From positions 1 to 64,000 of the forward strand of contig NMRA01000805.1 of assembly GCA_002633005.1 (NCBI GenBank): a DNA stretch of 64,000 nucleotides. Direction: 5' to 3'. Positions 1 to 10,740 of this stretch are shown piece after piece. Made by a program: the position numbers and the translations under genes. This stretch comes from Phoronis australis (lineage: Eukaryota; Phoronida; Phoronidae). The notes beneath the pieces were generated by a model. That model was not told where the DNA came from. It saw only the letters and a program-made list of their open reading frames with translations, and did not search any database. Each line of letters starts with the position of its first letter. The stretch's first letter is position 1.

Positions 1-631
1 CTAAGAATCCGCCTGTCGCACACCCAGCATACGTAAATAGTACCAGTGGTTTTCAAATATCTAGATAATATTATTTAGTACACCAAACCTCACGGTCAGA
101 ACAGGAACCGTCACACAGACGAGTTCAGTGAGGCAAGCATCTACAAACTGTTATATTGACAAAAATGAAGCAAGTCTCTCCAGTGCAATAGCCATAAAAG
201 CATTGTTTAGTAAAAACAAGTAAGTTAACAAAGATAATTTATCATATTTCGAATGTAGAACGAAATTCGTAAAGGAAAAGGGTATCACTAAAATAGTAAT
301 TTTTGTACATTTCACACTTGCATGTATGTGTTTTATTTCATTATAAAAATGTCCACGATTATAAAAACTGAAGTCTGATGGACATTTTGGTGAGCAACAC
401 AAGAAATTAAAAAATAACTTAAAATACAATATACCTATTTGAAAAAATGTATTATATTGAAAGAGCTTCATTATTAGTTTTGACTAAACTGCTTTGCAAA
501 GCTTTATGACTTAACAAGGAAAATGAACGCTCAGCACCGCCATCTGGCGAGTCAGAAGAACATTATATGGTCCCCATCTTGATTCAGTCAAATAACACAT
601 AAACGAATGAATGTAGAATTGTTTTTCTCAC
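1..631. other. AT-rich stretch, no gene seen
   Basis: Mostly AT-rich sequence. A 106-residue minus-strand open frame at 151-471 is rich in Phe, Leu and Ile from A/T codons and looks fortuitous. Later exons of the minus-strand gene could start here but I found no clean acceptor. Confidence 0.4.
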
Positions 632-749
632 CTTCCATTTTCACCAGTGAAAACAATTATCTTGTCTTTTCCTGCGTCGATGGATTGCTTGCTTACCAGG
701 TTTTCTTCAAGACACACATTGCCGAAGGTTTTCAAGGCCTCTAACATGT
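632..749 (-). CDS. internal coding exon of the left-edge gene
   Basis: This 118-bp exon runs from acceptor AG at 751-750 to donor GT at 631-630 on the minus strand. It is open from incoming phase 1 to outgoing phase 2 and encodes a peptide starting MLEALKTFGNVCLEEN and ending FTGENG. Its composition is protein-like, with no low-complexity bias. Low-coordinate sequence 1-631 shows no convincing next exon. Confidence 0.55.
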
Positions 750-3700
750 CTGAAAATAAAATGACTTTCACTGTTTACATAAGAGGAACATGTTCATAGG
801 AGGGCGCAACCATTTTTTATGTTACGTCTACTAAAAATGCTGATCCCAGATTACCTTATGCAAGGCTCGACATAAGCGAATACACGCTCGAAAATACGAG
901 TAGAAAAAGTAAAACACGAGCAGGAATTGGCCTCACTCGTATTATTCGAACAGGGGTGGAGTGGACGTTCGCATTTTTCTATTTTCTTTTCTTTTCTAGT
1001 CGTCGCATCTGTCACCAACCACACGTACGGTTGTGCACCCGGCGAACGTGTCCAACGTTATCTGCGACCTTTTTGAGAAGTCACGCGTCCTTTTAAAGGC
1101 GAAGGCAACCTTTTTTCATGTCACTTTTAGCAAAAATAAGGTCTGTTGATTATCCAGACATATTTTTCACTTAATTACAGCTTTTCGTAATTTAATTAAT
1201 TTCTCGTCCTCTACTCCGGAAGTGACGTTTTGGGAGGCAAGAATTTCGCGCCAATTTCTTTTCATACAGTCAGACTGTGAGAGCTGTCAAGTCAGTAATT
1301 GTTCTACCTCGGATGTGATAAGTTCGGTCGTCGTTTGCTTTTTTACGAGTCATTCAACATGCCACGCTGTTGCTGCGTACCAGGATGAACTCATTATCGT
1401 CTCAGACGCGCTTTGGGTACCTTGTATCGCTTTCCGAAGGATGACACACTTCGCCGTACTTGGCTAGTCGTTTGAAGAACGCAGCGCTACCCGTCCACGC
1501 AACGTACAAAGCAATGGAAAGCATTTTCAGCCGTCAGATTTCGACAGAGATATGTACGCTGAATTGATGAAGGTCCCTGCGAAATAACGCCTGAAGAAGG
1601 GTACCATAACGTCGCTGTTTATTCCCGGCAGTGCCCTGTCGCCAACCCCGAGAAGTGCGTTTTTGAAGCGAGAAGCCTCGCGAGCTGTGGCCACTATAAA
1701 CAGTGACTGGAGGCACTTCATCTACTGTCACCCATGGCTCCGAACGTACCCCATTGCGTGCAATTCAGGAACTAGCAGTGATTCCCCGTGTGCTGTTGTC
1801 TCTAGCCCAGAGCCTGTAAGCAGCCCTGCAGCGATGTTGAGTAGTGGGAGTGAATACAGGCCCAGTTTGACACCCAGTGAAAAGGACAGTTCGTCATCCA
1901 ATGAACAGATCGGTGAGCCTAAGTTTGAGAAGTTTATTGTGGACTTGTATTGGAGCTATTCAGAAAGTGCCACGTGTGTGATGAGGGAGTCGCACTGCGC
2001 AATGTAAGCAGTCACCATCCACTGGGAGTGTGTCGCGGGACACTCGGGCAAGTGAGACAATTCTTCCTCTGTACTTGAGACGATAATGAGTACATCTCGG
2101 TAGGCAGAAACAGTGTGACATGTTGACTGACTCGTAAACAAAAGCAAACGACAACCGAACTTATCACAACGGAGGTAGAACAATGACGGACTCGACTGCT
2201 CTCACAGTCAGACTGTATGAAAAGAAATTGGCGCGAAATTCTTGCCTCCCAAAACGTCACTTCCGGAGTAGACGACGAGTAATTAATTAAATTACGAAAA
2301 GCTGTAAATAAGTAAAAACATGTCTGGGATAATCAACGAACCCTATTTTTGCTAAAAATGACATGAAAAAAGGTTGCCTTCGCCTTTAATAACTGCTAAA
2401 GAGGGAGCCTGAAAATCGAGGTGTGTACACTTACCCCGAAGCCAAAACTATGGAAAGTCAAAGCGGAAAAAATTCCAGGACACTGACACCCTTTCTATGC
2501 AAGGTTTAAAACATGTCAAAGCATTATTATTACTCTGTAGTACCAAGAATAAATATCTTAAAATCAGAATTTTCACTTATGCAAGAATTGAAAACTGTCA
2601 AAACATTATTTTCACCCTGGAAGACAAACAAATTCAAGACCAAAATTTATCACGTCGGCACCAAGAATTTATGACATTAGAACCTCAGTAATTTATCACG
2701 CCAGAACCTAAAATTTATCACGTCAGGACCAAAAATTTAAAACTTCAGGACCAAAATTTAACATGTCAAGAGACTCAAGACCGAAAATTTATATGCCAGA
2801 AAAGTTTAATGTCAGGAGACCACGTGACCATCCACAAGCATTACCCCTCAAAGGCATGACGTCGGTACTAGGATACAATAGCTAAGCGTTCAACAATGTC
2901 TCGCCGACGACAGTCATTATCATGACATTGAGTTTGAATTTTTTGTTGTCCTTTGCAAGCTTTATGACAGAAACCAAGGTATATTGTACTTGAACACGCC
3001 GTTGATTTTTACTGAGACACAGTGCAAGGTCATTGTCGGTTAGTGGATGGTCACGTGATCGCCTGACGAAAAAGTTCCGTCCTGACGTGACAAATTTTGG
3101 TCCTGACGTAATAAATTTTGGTTTTGAGTTGTTTTTGTTTTGGTCCTGCATAGATTTTAATTCTTGAATAGAAAACGTGTATATTAGAATTTTTTTCGCT
3201 TTGGCTTTCCATAGCAAACACAATGTTTTACTCGCTGTCAAAGACAGCGTTTTGACATATATTGTCGCACTCAACACATTTTGTTGTTCAGGAGACATTC
3301 TAGTTTCGCGGTAAGTCTAAAATGGCGTAGTGTCACTTGGCCTCAAATCGTAACGAGTGCAGATTTTCAAGAATTTTCCACCTACTAATTTCGTTATTAG
3401 GTACTGGTGTTTTCGTTTTAAAACCATAAGAAATGTAGAAATTACTTGCAACTAGGCCCGGCCAGCCAATAACTGACGAGTTGCAATCATAATTACCAGT
3501 GCTTTCAGATTCTAAAATGCGGGCAATGCAAAGCCGGATGAAAACTAATAACAGTGACCCGAGGTCACATCATTGTTAGTGTAGAGGTCAAGCATATTGA
3601 GCATGAAAGGATACATATCACAATGACTGAGAATTTATACGTTATGTTTGCGGTTAGCCGTTTAGACCAGTGACTATAATCACCGCGTAACGTACGGAGC

Positions 3701-6700
3701 GGACGGAATCACACATGTTAAAATGCCCCCTCTAAAAATCGAATCTGCAAAAAGACAAAAACATACTGCCCTGGCCCATAGGTACTCCAGATTGACCTAC
3801 AAAGGTGAGACCCTATGGGTCAATTGATCCAGAGCTAAGTTTTTGCAATTTGTAAAATGATCCCCTAGGCCCGGTCTCTAATCTTTGTACTCGAAACGAA
3901 CTCTAAACTATTTTTGGCAATTTCTCTGCTCCTTTTGTGCGAACTTAAGATAATTGGTTATCAGACTGGGCTCGAATACATTATTATGCATAAGAGTTTC
4001 TAGTTCAAGTTTGCCCTTGAAGACCCTTATATTCGTGCTACAAACTCGAGTAAAAAGTCGAAATTTCGAGTTCAAACTCGAACTTATTGCTTTAATATTG
4101 GGTTTACAAACTGTGAACTAAGGGCAATAAATTATCTACGTAAGTTATTGTGTACTCTAGCATAGAATAATAGACACTTATCTTGAGTTCGCCCAAAAGT
4201 AGAGTAGAAAATGCCAAACCTAATTTCGAGTTCCATTTCGAGTAAAAAGATTGGAGACCGGGCCCTGGTCATGTTACGGTTAAGTGATGGGTAATAACTG
4301 ATCGAATCATTAATAACGACAAAAACATCATCACCACGGTAGAGTTCAACGCTGGGACCGCGCTGGAAAAGCAAGACTTCTCGAGGTTACGCAAGATGCT
4401 TGGCTAGCTTTTTCTAGCCACGAGACAGCTACTGAACACTGAACTCTCCTTGAGTCTGCTTGTCATATTGCTTGTGAAAAACCTGAACGGAATGAGCACC
4501 ACACGCTGGGTTTATTTGCCTAGTAAATTTATATTTCCGAGTAGGTCGTGACCTTTTGTCACCTACTGCTGTTACCGTGTGTCATTTTATCTCTTTCCGA
4601 AGACGAGAGATGTCCTGTCTCAAAATATGGCCGTCATTTTAATTTATGTCTTTTGGCAATCTTCTCTGTTATGCTTGACAAATGTATGGAAACCGTGAAC
4701 CGACAGCACACTGCAGCTGGTTTGTGTCAAGTTCTGAAGCTGTCGGTAAAACAAAACACATCAACACCGGGTTTCAAGAAAGCAAATTATGTAGGAGATA
4801 TATTAACTGTTTGCGATGTAGGCCTAACTTGAGCTCCTCAACACGCGTACGTACAGGTAGGCCCTACACTGGTTTGCAGCGAGTGATAAGTGTTCCTGCG
4901 GCTGAGGTTTTACAGTGGGCACATCGGTATCACGGAAACAAACCATACAAGTGCCAAAAGTGTAACCTCCTAGCAAATGATTCAACATTTTTGTTGACGA
5001 CCCATGGGAAAATCGCAGACGGTATTACTGAACATAATGGCGAAGTTTATACATGTGAGAAAAGCAAGAAACAGTTTAAGAGGAGATCATCACTAAATAC
5101 CATCGAAATATTTTGTTAGCAATTCTTGTTGTTTGATTGTTTGTTTGTTTATTTGTTGTGTTCATAGTCACTATGTTTTAAGTTCTTATCTAGTGCCGTA
5201 TTTCTATGTTTGATTGCCATGCTATGATATCTAGCCTGTATTTGCACGACTGGTTGCAGATTCATGCTACTACTTTAATGTTTTATGAATGAATTTTAGT
5301 TTCCTATAATTTATCATGATCAAGCGTACTGTGTACCATAGTGGCGGCTCTACGATGCCGTGCAACCCAAAACACGGCATGCCGAATGGTAAACAGGTTG
5401 AACACTTTAGAATTTCACCGTATGTATCAACCCGCACAGTTCCGTACCAGGCAACATCCAGAAGTCAGTCTCCCTGTCGGTGTCCAGTCATCACTAATAA
5501 TGTAGTCTGGTTTGTGAGTCAAGCATGCGTAGCACAAGTGAATATATCACATTTGGGTCGTCGATGACTCATGAGTAATCAGTGTTCACATATTAGCAAA
5601 ACGTCTATAAATTTCTCCAAACTTCAAAAAAGTAGCAATTCTTATCAACCGCACCCGTTGTAGACATGACGACTCAGCAAATTACCAGGTTAGCCCACCC
5701 ACCCCCTTTTATACTCATCCACACGTCTTTCGTAATACGGGAATATTCAATATGCAACGGAATAACAACTTATTCTTATCACTGTTGTCTCTTTATTTAT
5801 CACGTAGTACTCTAAAAATGAGTCGTTGCACAACCTCCGATTGCGGATTTGTAGGATGTACGTGACTACACTGAGTGTCAATGGCATGCTCGCACCCAGG
5901 GTGAGTCTCCGGGGCTCGAACGAGACCCTTCCCCCAATTTGGCGAAGTGGGCAAAACTCCGCCTCAGAGAAACAAAAAAGTACGAAAAAGTAGAAAACGA
6001 GACAAAAGTCCACTAAGAAGGCAGGCGAATGCACAATTCATAGCTCTGAACGTACCTCGTTTTTTTAGGCTAGGTGCGCGCGTGAATGCCATGCTTGAAA
6101 TTGCTCCACATTCTGGTTTATAACTACAAATCGAGATGCCAACTCAAGTCGCCTGAAATACCGGAAACTTGAGCAAAAACCTCCCAAAAAGGCCTAAGAG
6201 GCCACATTATTAAATCAAGGAATTGCATAAGCAATGTAGTGGCATAAAAATAGTGGTATAAATCATTATCAAGAGTCACGAGTTCCGAATAGCGTTAGAG
6301 CAGACGATATTTGAGCTTCCTCAAATTTTTGGGCATAAATAAGGTTGAAACCAACTGTCGTTGAGTTTCATAGCTTTATAATTAGCTTTATAATTAGCTT
6401 ATTTCACAATTCACATTTCGATGGCTGGTGTGTGGAAAGCAAACGTAAGTTTAACCCTTGTCGGATATTCCAACATTAGACCTCCTAATTCGAAAGTCAT
6501 CAGCATTCAAATACCTGATAGCCCAGTTTATGTCAACGGGGGTAATGGCTTAGTAATGTATTTAGACCAAGGAATTATTGGGTGTTAAACTAGGACCAAT
6601 ATTACTCCCAGGTGTTAATTAGACCTTCATTATGTAGTGCAATATTTGGCTCACAAAAGCACGGAAACAGATGTAAAACCATTATGCTAATTAGAAAAAT

Positions 6701-7865
6701 AATGTGCAGCAGTCCTCACTCTAAAAAGCGAGAACATATTTATCTTTCCAGCTGCACACTGTAGTCAAACATTACCCCCCCCTCGATGTCAACGACCTTG
6801 CCTTTTGATCTAGGCTATGAATCAATATTGGTTCCCATGTCCAGGTAGAGTTCAGCAGCTGTCTCGCTGCTAGAAAAACTAGCTCAAATCACGTTTAATT
6901 ATTCAAATTACACGGCAATATCTCGCGAAATCTCGCGATGTCGTGCTTTTCTGAGGTCCTAGCGTTATATGAACTCTATCCAGGGCTAAGTTACTATATT
7001 TCTTTGCGCAGGGATTGACACGTCGTGGTTATTACATAATCGCCCCAAGAATACTACTGATAGCGATTTTATTTACAAATGGCTTAACTGCAACGGTTTT
7101 ACCTTTCCATTGTGTTAGTGTTGTCGTAGCCAAACCCAACTGGTGGTATACAAAAAGATTATTTCGTTGGCTTGTTTATCTTCGGTGTTGTCAAATCCTT
7201 TCTGAATATCATCGTACTAGCCATTGAATGAGCACAATCTTTCTGGAAATTTTTAGCTGCTTTCACTTTAAAAGAGCTTAGCTTACCATCTGATTAATTT
7301 CAAAAATAGTGTGATATCATGACATCTATATCAATGCAATATACAATTTCTGCACACCACGGATTTTAAAAACGTTTCAATCAGGTTTAAACTTATAACC
7401 GCTTTGGTGTGAACACTGCAGTTCTGTCCGCAGATATTCCATTTCACTGATAGTCCGGATGTCGACTATACCATCTATCTCACCGATAGCTTTTCAACAC
7501 CACTAGCTGACCTCGGGGTCATCTCGACAATCTCGATGCACGTTGATTTCCGCCAGCGCCCTATATGCTGGCCATAGCAAAATTGACCTGCTTGTCAGAC
7601 TCGACTAAAGCGTTCATGGACATGAAGGCCTATTGATCAAGTTACTAACATCGTTCGCGGCGATGGTTACAACACCTTTTTCATTGAGCTAATTGGTAAA
7701 GTAGTACACGCTTGAGTGAATGATTTGGTGTTGATTTCTGCCCATGCATTCTTGATATCGTTCACCTGCAATTCAGACCTATGAAACTTGTTTTAAGCAC
7801 TTACCAATATCAGGGGCTATTTTCTTTGGCAACTGGAATGACAGCATAAACGTGACCGCAGCCAT
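632..7865 (-). CDS. 5' part of an unrecognised protein-coding gene, partial
   Basis: Two exons are visible on the minus strand. The start exon (7865 down to 7805) has a strong initiation context (GGCACCATGG), encodes MAAVTFMLSFQLPKKIAPDI and ends in phase 1 at a strong donor GTAAGT. The second exon (749 down to 632) follows a textbook acceptor (attttattttcag), has no stop in the matching phase and ends in phase 2 at a GTGAGA donor. Joined, the junction codon is GAC and the reading runs PDI-D-MLEALKTFGN, continuing to FTGENG. The rest of the gene must lie beyond the left edge. The roughly 7-kb intron holds a Kolobok-like element, a fold-back and MITEs, so a small intermediate exon could have been missed. 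I do not recognise the family and give no function. The matching phases and splice sites are seen directly; that the two exons belong to one transcript is inference. Confidence 0.5.
1097..2385. mobile_element. Kolobok-like DNA transposon relic with long inverted repeats
   Basis: Inverted repeats of about 300 bp begin with AGGCGAAGGCAACC at 1097 and end with its complement at 2385. Both ends are flanked by TTAA (1093-1096 and 2386-2389), as expected for a TTAA target-site duplication. The interior carries a broken THAP zinc-finger start (see 1359). TTAA duplication together with a THAP-encoding ORF is characteristic of the Kolobok superfamily; piggyBac also uses TTAA but does not normally carry THAP. 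No transposase is left, so this is a non-autonomous remnant. The inverted repeats extend into the THAP coding start, so the right arm is an inverted duplicate of the 5' coding end. Confidence 0.6.
1359..1530 (+). pseudogene. THAP-domain fragment inside the Kolobok-like element
   Basis: From ATG at 1359 the frame reads MPRCCCVPG, an in-frame TGA where THAP domains have the next Cys, then THYRL and, further on, YRFPKDDTLRRTWL. This matches the THAP pattern of an N-terminal MPxxCCVPGC followed by a FP-K-D-x-RxxW motif. Further stops follow after LVV. A second, inverted copy of the start (MSHCFCLPRCTHYRL, minus strand, about 2125-2080) keeps the missing Cys but lacks the FPKD part. Confidence 0.6.
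2440..3300. repeat. imperfect fold-back repeat with short internal repeats
   Basis: Left arm (about 2620-2840) and right arm (about 3040-3230) are inverted relatives. Both contain several copies of a 20-25 bp unit around CAGGACCAAAATTTATCACG, and both end near the centre with sequence around GGTCACGTGA. No coding sequence is convincing; a 138-residue minus-strand frame at 2882-3298 is produced by the repeat units. Probably a decayed DNA element; no target duplication was found. Confidence 0.45.
3301..3867. other. non-coding spacer, nothing seen
   Basis: No exon, RNA gene or repeat structure could be recognised between the fold-back and the MITE. Confidence 0.3.
3868..4264. mobile_element. 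MITE of about 397 bp
   Basis: The ends are inverted repeats: GGCCCGGTCTCTAATCTTT at the left and the complement of GGCCCGGTCTCCAATCTTT at the right, followed by related TACTCGAAA sequence on both sides. The interior is AT-rich and non-coding, with several TTTCGAGT-like words. The target duplication is unclear, so the superfamily cannot be assigned. Confidence 0.55.
4906..5119 (+). pseudogene. degenerate C2H2 zinc-finger relic
   Basis: Within an open frame ending at 5119 the peptide reads HGNKPYKCQKCNLLAND and later HNGEVYTCEKSKKQFKR. The first part resembles the C2H2 linker TGEKPYKCxxC, and the second a next linker and finger (GE-x-Y-x-C). In the second unit the second Cys is Ser and the His pairs are not correctly spaced, so neither finger is intact. 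The frame has no flanking zinc-finger array. Upstream sequence (4548-4900) is open but unrecognised. Most likely a decayed zinc-finger exon, perhaps carried by a transposon. Confidence 0.5.
5120..5880. other. non-coding spacer
   Basis: A short T-rich run (about 5125-5160, TTTG-type repeats) follows the zinc-finger relic. No supported gene or RNA is visible. Confidence 0.3.
5881..6092. mobile_element. MITE family A, copy 1
   Basis: The ends carry inverted repeats around ATGGCATGCTCGCACC and its counterpart ending at 6092. The interior contains TTTGGCGAAGTGGGC and GAATGCACAATTCATAG. Relatives occur at 58594-58800 (same orientation) and 62988-63260 (opposite orientation). It holds a tRNA A-box-like word, but the only B-box-like word is in the opposite orientation and upstream, so a tRNA-derived SINE is not supported. 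Confidence 0.55.
6421..7227 (+). CDS. candidate two-exon small gene, weak
   Basis: An ATG at 6421 opens a 24-bp frame (MAGVWKAN) that ends in phase 0 at a strong GTAAGT donor (6445). An acceptor ending at 7011 (tttctttgcgcag) is followed by an open frame in phase 0 starting GLTRRGYYIIAPRIL and ending with TGA at 7227. The intron contains a MITE (6844-6981). RGYYIIAPR recalls the N-terminus of alpha-2-macroglobulin-type proteins, but no signal peptide precedes it and the sequence then diverges. This may be chance. Confidence 0.18.
6844..6981. mobile_element. MITE family B, copy 1
   Basis: About 140 bp with terminal inverted repeats of the type GGTAGAGTTCAG. The core has AAATTACACGGCAATATC. 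Two other copies lie at 31022-31160 and 63369-63506. Confidence 0.6.
7228..7800. other. non-coding, inside the left-gene intron
   Basis: No coding or repeat structure recognised. Confidence 0.3.
7805..7865 (-). CDS. start exon of the left-edge gene
   Basis: The ATG at 7865-7863 has A at -3 and G at +4. Twenty codons and one base precede a GGTAAGTGC donor. A longer open frame covers 7810-8193 on the same strand in a different phase; it runs through the presumed 5' UTR and is not needed for this model. Confidence 0.5.
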
Positions 7866-8484
7866 GGTGCCAACGAGTGTCGAATAATAATGGAACTGTT
7901 AATAATCCTGATAACAGAAAGACCGTTTTCAGCTGTAACGCAGACGGAAAACTATGAGCTGAGCTGTGTGCTTCAAGTGAAATAAACCTCACGCCACTGT
8001 TACCCGCACACAGTGAGTTACAATGCTCACTGACCTGTAAACGAGATTCGTAGTACAAAGCGTAAACGTAGAACACGTGTTTACAGTGAGAGAGAGCAAG
8101 AGATTTATTATTCAGCGCAGGGGCGGATCCATGATTTTGAGTTAGGGAGACATTCGCGTCACCGCCTCGCGACGCAAAATCCTTACAGTTCATATCGTCG
8201 TAGACGCGATCAATGACCTGAGCCTGCTCTTTTGCATTCGATGCGTGCAGCTATACGGGCGGCGCTGGCCCGGCAGTCTTAATTTTTAGTTCGATCTATG
8301 GTAGTAGTCAATGGTTTTTTGAGCCAAGGTTGAATTTACGTCGCCCTATTTCAATAAAAGTTGTCGCCTGCTCAGTTTGGGCATCTCAAGGTTTGCGCTG
8401 CACTGTGAAGGCTAAGAATAGCGTCGATTTTTGAATCTGCCAGTGTTATGAGTGTTTGTCAAATGTTGACCCCTTGACCCATTT
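7866..8484. other. upstream region of the left-edge gene
   Basis: This lies 5' of the minus-strand start codon at 7865 and should hold its 5' UTR and promoter. I see no clear TATA box. The segment 8461-8484 includes TTGACCCCTTGACCCA, also found at about 22205, so it is at the border of repeat sequence. Confidence 0.3.
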
Positions 8485-8580
8485 TTATGTGCCCACATAC
8501 TTATATAGGCCCTACTTTCATTGCCGTCATCTATGCCTGTCCGGGCGTCCGTCGTCCGGCGTCCGCAGCTGTCATCTCCT
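8485..8580. repeat. GGACGG-type repeat end, inverted relative at 25640
   Basis: The segment from CCCACATACTTATATAGG through GTCCGGGCGTCCG corresponds, in inverse orientation, to 25640-25765, where GACGGACGGACAGGGATGACG and a CCACATATAAATATGTGGGC palindrome occur. It abuts the CTAGTGGC repeat array and may be one end of the same composite element. Confidence 0.45.
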
Positions 8581-9640
8581 GAACCCCTCACAGGATCTTG
8601 ATGAGATTTGGCAGATGTGTTTATTGAAGCTGACGATCAGATGACGACGAATTTTGGACGTACCCGACTACTGGTGTGTCCCCTAGTGGCAATTTTAATT
8701 TTTTACGTGTACGTCGCTGTATCTTCAAATGTTCTTAACGGATTTTCATGAAACTTGGCACATAGGCATCTATTTATGAGATGACGTTAGATCCAGGCGT
8801 TTTCGGATTCATTCGACGTACGTATTTTGCGACATCTAGTGGCCATTTTTACTGTTTTCGAGTTTTTTTGACGTCCGCCCCTCTATCAACCAAACTGCTC
8901 CAAGGATGATTGTGAAAATTGTAATATATGCGCTTACTATGAAAAGGGCGTCTGATCCGACGGCTTTGATTACTGTAGCGCCTTCTAGTGGCAGTTTTGT
9001 TTGATTTTGCAATTATGGTTGTATCCCGTATACGCTCTGCAGGGTATTTACTAAATTTAGTAAGTATATTTAGATGAAGTTGGCAAAGAATGACGATGAC
9101 TTACAAACGGATCGGACTACAGGTGTGCTCCCTAGTGGCAATTTTAGTTTTTACGTTTACCTCTGTATGTTAAAAGATACTCAACAGATTTTCATAAAAT
9201 TTGGCAGATCGGAATTTATTAGTGAGACAACGCTTTTCTTCTGTTTTCGAATGGGTTCAAGGTATTTTGCGCCACCTAGTGGCCATTTTCACTGTTTTTT
9301 TGGCGTTCGCCCCTCTGTCAACCGAATGATTTTAAAAATTGTCATATATGTTCCTACTGTGAAGAGGACGGATGACGGTGATTTTCTAAGGATGATTTTA
9401 AAAATTGGCATATATGTTCCTACTGTGAAGAGGACGGATGACGGTGATTTTCCGACAACTTCGACTATTTTGGCACCTCCTAGGAGCAGTTTTGTTTTCT
9501 TTTGCGCCCATAGATTTATTTCCTAAACCCACTGCGGGAGCTTTATTAAACTAAACAAGGGTAATTATATAAAGTTGACAACGGACAACAATGACTTTCA
9601 GACATATCCGATTATCGCTGTGCCCCCTAGTGGCAATTTA
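8580..9640 (+). repeat. CTAGTGGC repeat array, first block
   Basis: A tandemly arranged repeat about 450 bp long is made of three related sub-units of about 150 bp. Each sub-unit is centred on CTAGTGGC: at 8676 (GTGTCCCCTAGTGGCAAT), 8829, 8978, 9125, 9269, 9472 (degenerate) and 9620. Other shared words are TTTTCATGAAACTTGGCA and CCTCTATCAACCAAACTGC. Many small open frames here are by-products of the repeat. The reverse complement of GTGCCCCCTAGTGGC is close to the bilaterian CTCF core motif. Confidence 0.7.
9326..9457. repeat. 66-bp direct duplication
   Basis: A 66-bp segment beginning ATGATTTTAAAAATTG occurs twice in tandem with one or two differences, inside the CTAGTGGC array. It is a recent local duplication. 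Confidence 0.8.
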
Positions 9641-10190
9641 ACGTTGCGCACCTGTGCTGTGGAATTAATATCCCGACTTATTGATCGGCCAGTCGGGATA
9701 CAGCCGTGTCGTTATCAGTTTGGCAGTGGCAAACCAATGTTTACTCAGTCCAGCTCTCTTATTGTCTGTTTTCATCTGATAACCTGACGTAATCCACAAT
9801 TACATTGTAAACAGTGCGCCTGACAGTAACCGATATTTAAAAATACTATTTCCAAACGACTTTCAACAAATGTCGTGAAGCAGATGTGTTTTGTATGAAA
9901 TATTTCCACCAAAAAATTTCGAATGGTGAAAAACGGTTGACTTCAGAGAAATTAGACTTAACTTTCACCTGTCAATTCCTTTGTGTCACTGTAAGGTCTG
10001 ACCAGCTTAACCACGGTACTGCTTGACAAGTTTAATGGAGCGCGATTCTAGATTAGATCGTGGTAGTGAAAATTTCTTGGTTCTTACACTCCAGAAGAAT
10101 GGTACGTGATGTTTTTCTCCGTTTTCTTCTGTTTTTCTGAAGTTACCTGACGGATATTTATGAGACGTAGCTTTCTTTTAATGAAATGAT
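9641..10190. other. spacer between the two CTAGTGGC blocks
   Basis: Unique-looking AT-rich sequence with no supported gene. It interrupts the array, which resumes near 10190. Confidence 0.35.
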
Positions 10191-10690
10191 GACATACCCG
10201 TTTTCGGATGGATTCGACGTATTTTGCGCCATCTAGTGGCCATATTTACTGTTTTCGAGTCTGTTTTTGGCATCCAGCTCTCTATCAACCAAACCGCTCT
10301 AAGGATGACTGTGAAAATTGGCATACATATGTTCTTAGCGTGAAGAGGGCAGTTGACGATGATTTTCCGATGACTTCGACTATTGTGGCGCCTACTAGTA
10401 GCGGTTTTGTTTTTGTTTTTGCTTCTTTAGCTGTATCTCTTAAACCCATTGCAGGATCTTTGTTTAATTTTGCAAGTGTATACAAGTTGACAACGGATGA
10501 CGACTTTCAAACGGATCCAATCAGCTCTGTGCCCCCTAGTGGCAATTCCATTTTTCTTCTGTTTCTCTGAAGTTCCTTGACGGATTTTTATGAAATGTAG
10601 TAAATAGCTTCCTATTAAAGAAACGATGACATGTTGCCGTTTTTGCATGGATTTGATGTATTTGGTGCCATCTAGTGTCCATTTCTAGAA
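10190..10690 (+). repeat. CTAGTGGC repeat array, second block
   Basis: The same sub-unit order as the first block, with motif cores at 10226 (GCGCCATCTAGTGGCCAT), 10388 (degenerate), 10529 (GTGCCCCCTAGTGGCAAT) and 10665. Spacing is again about 140-160 bp. Confidence 0.65.
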
Positions 10691-10740
10691 TACAAATAAA
10701 CATACCCAGAAGCACACAGTTTGCGGTGCATTCATGGGCG

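Noticed and set aside
7551-7580. CTCF-like word CCAGCGCCCTATATGCTGGCC
   Set aside because: The spacing between the motif halves is wrong by two bases.
7810-8193. 127-residue minus-strand frame
   Set aside because: It overlaps the proposed start exon in a different phase and runs into the 5' flank; the ATG at 7865 with its donor explains the region better.
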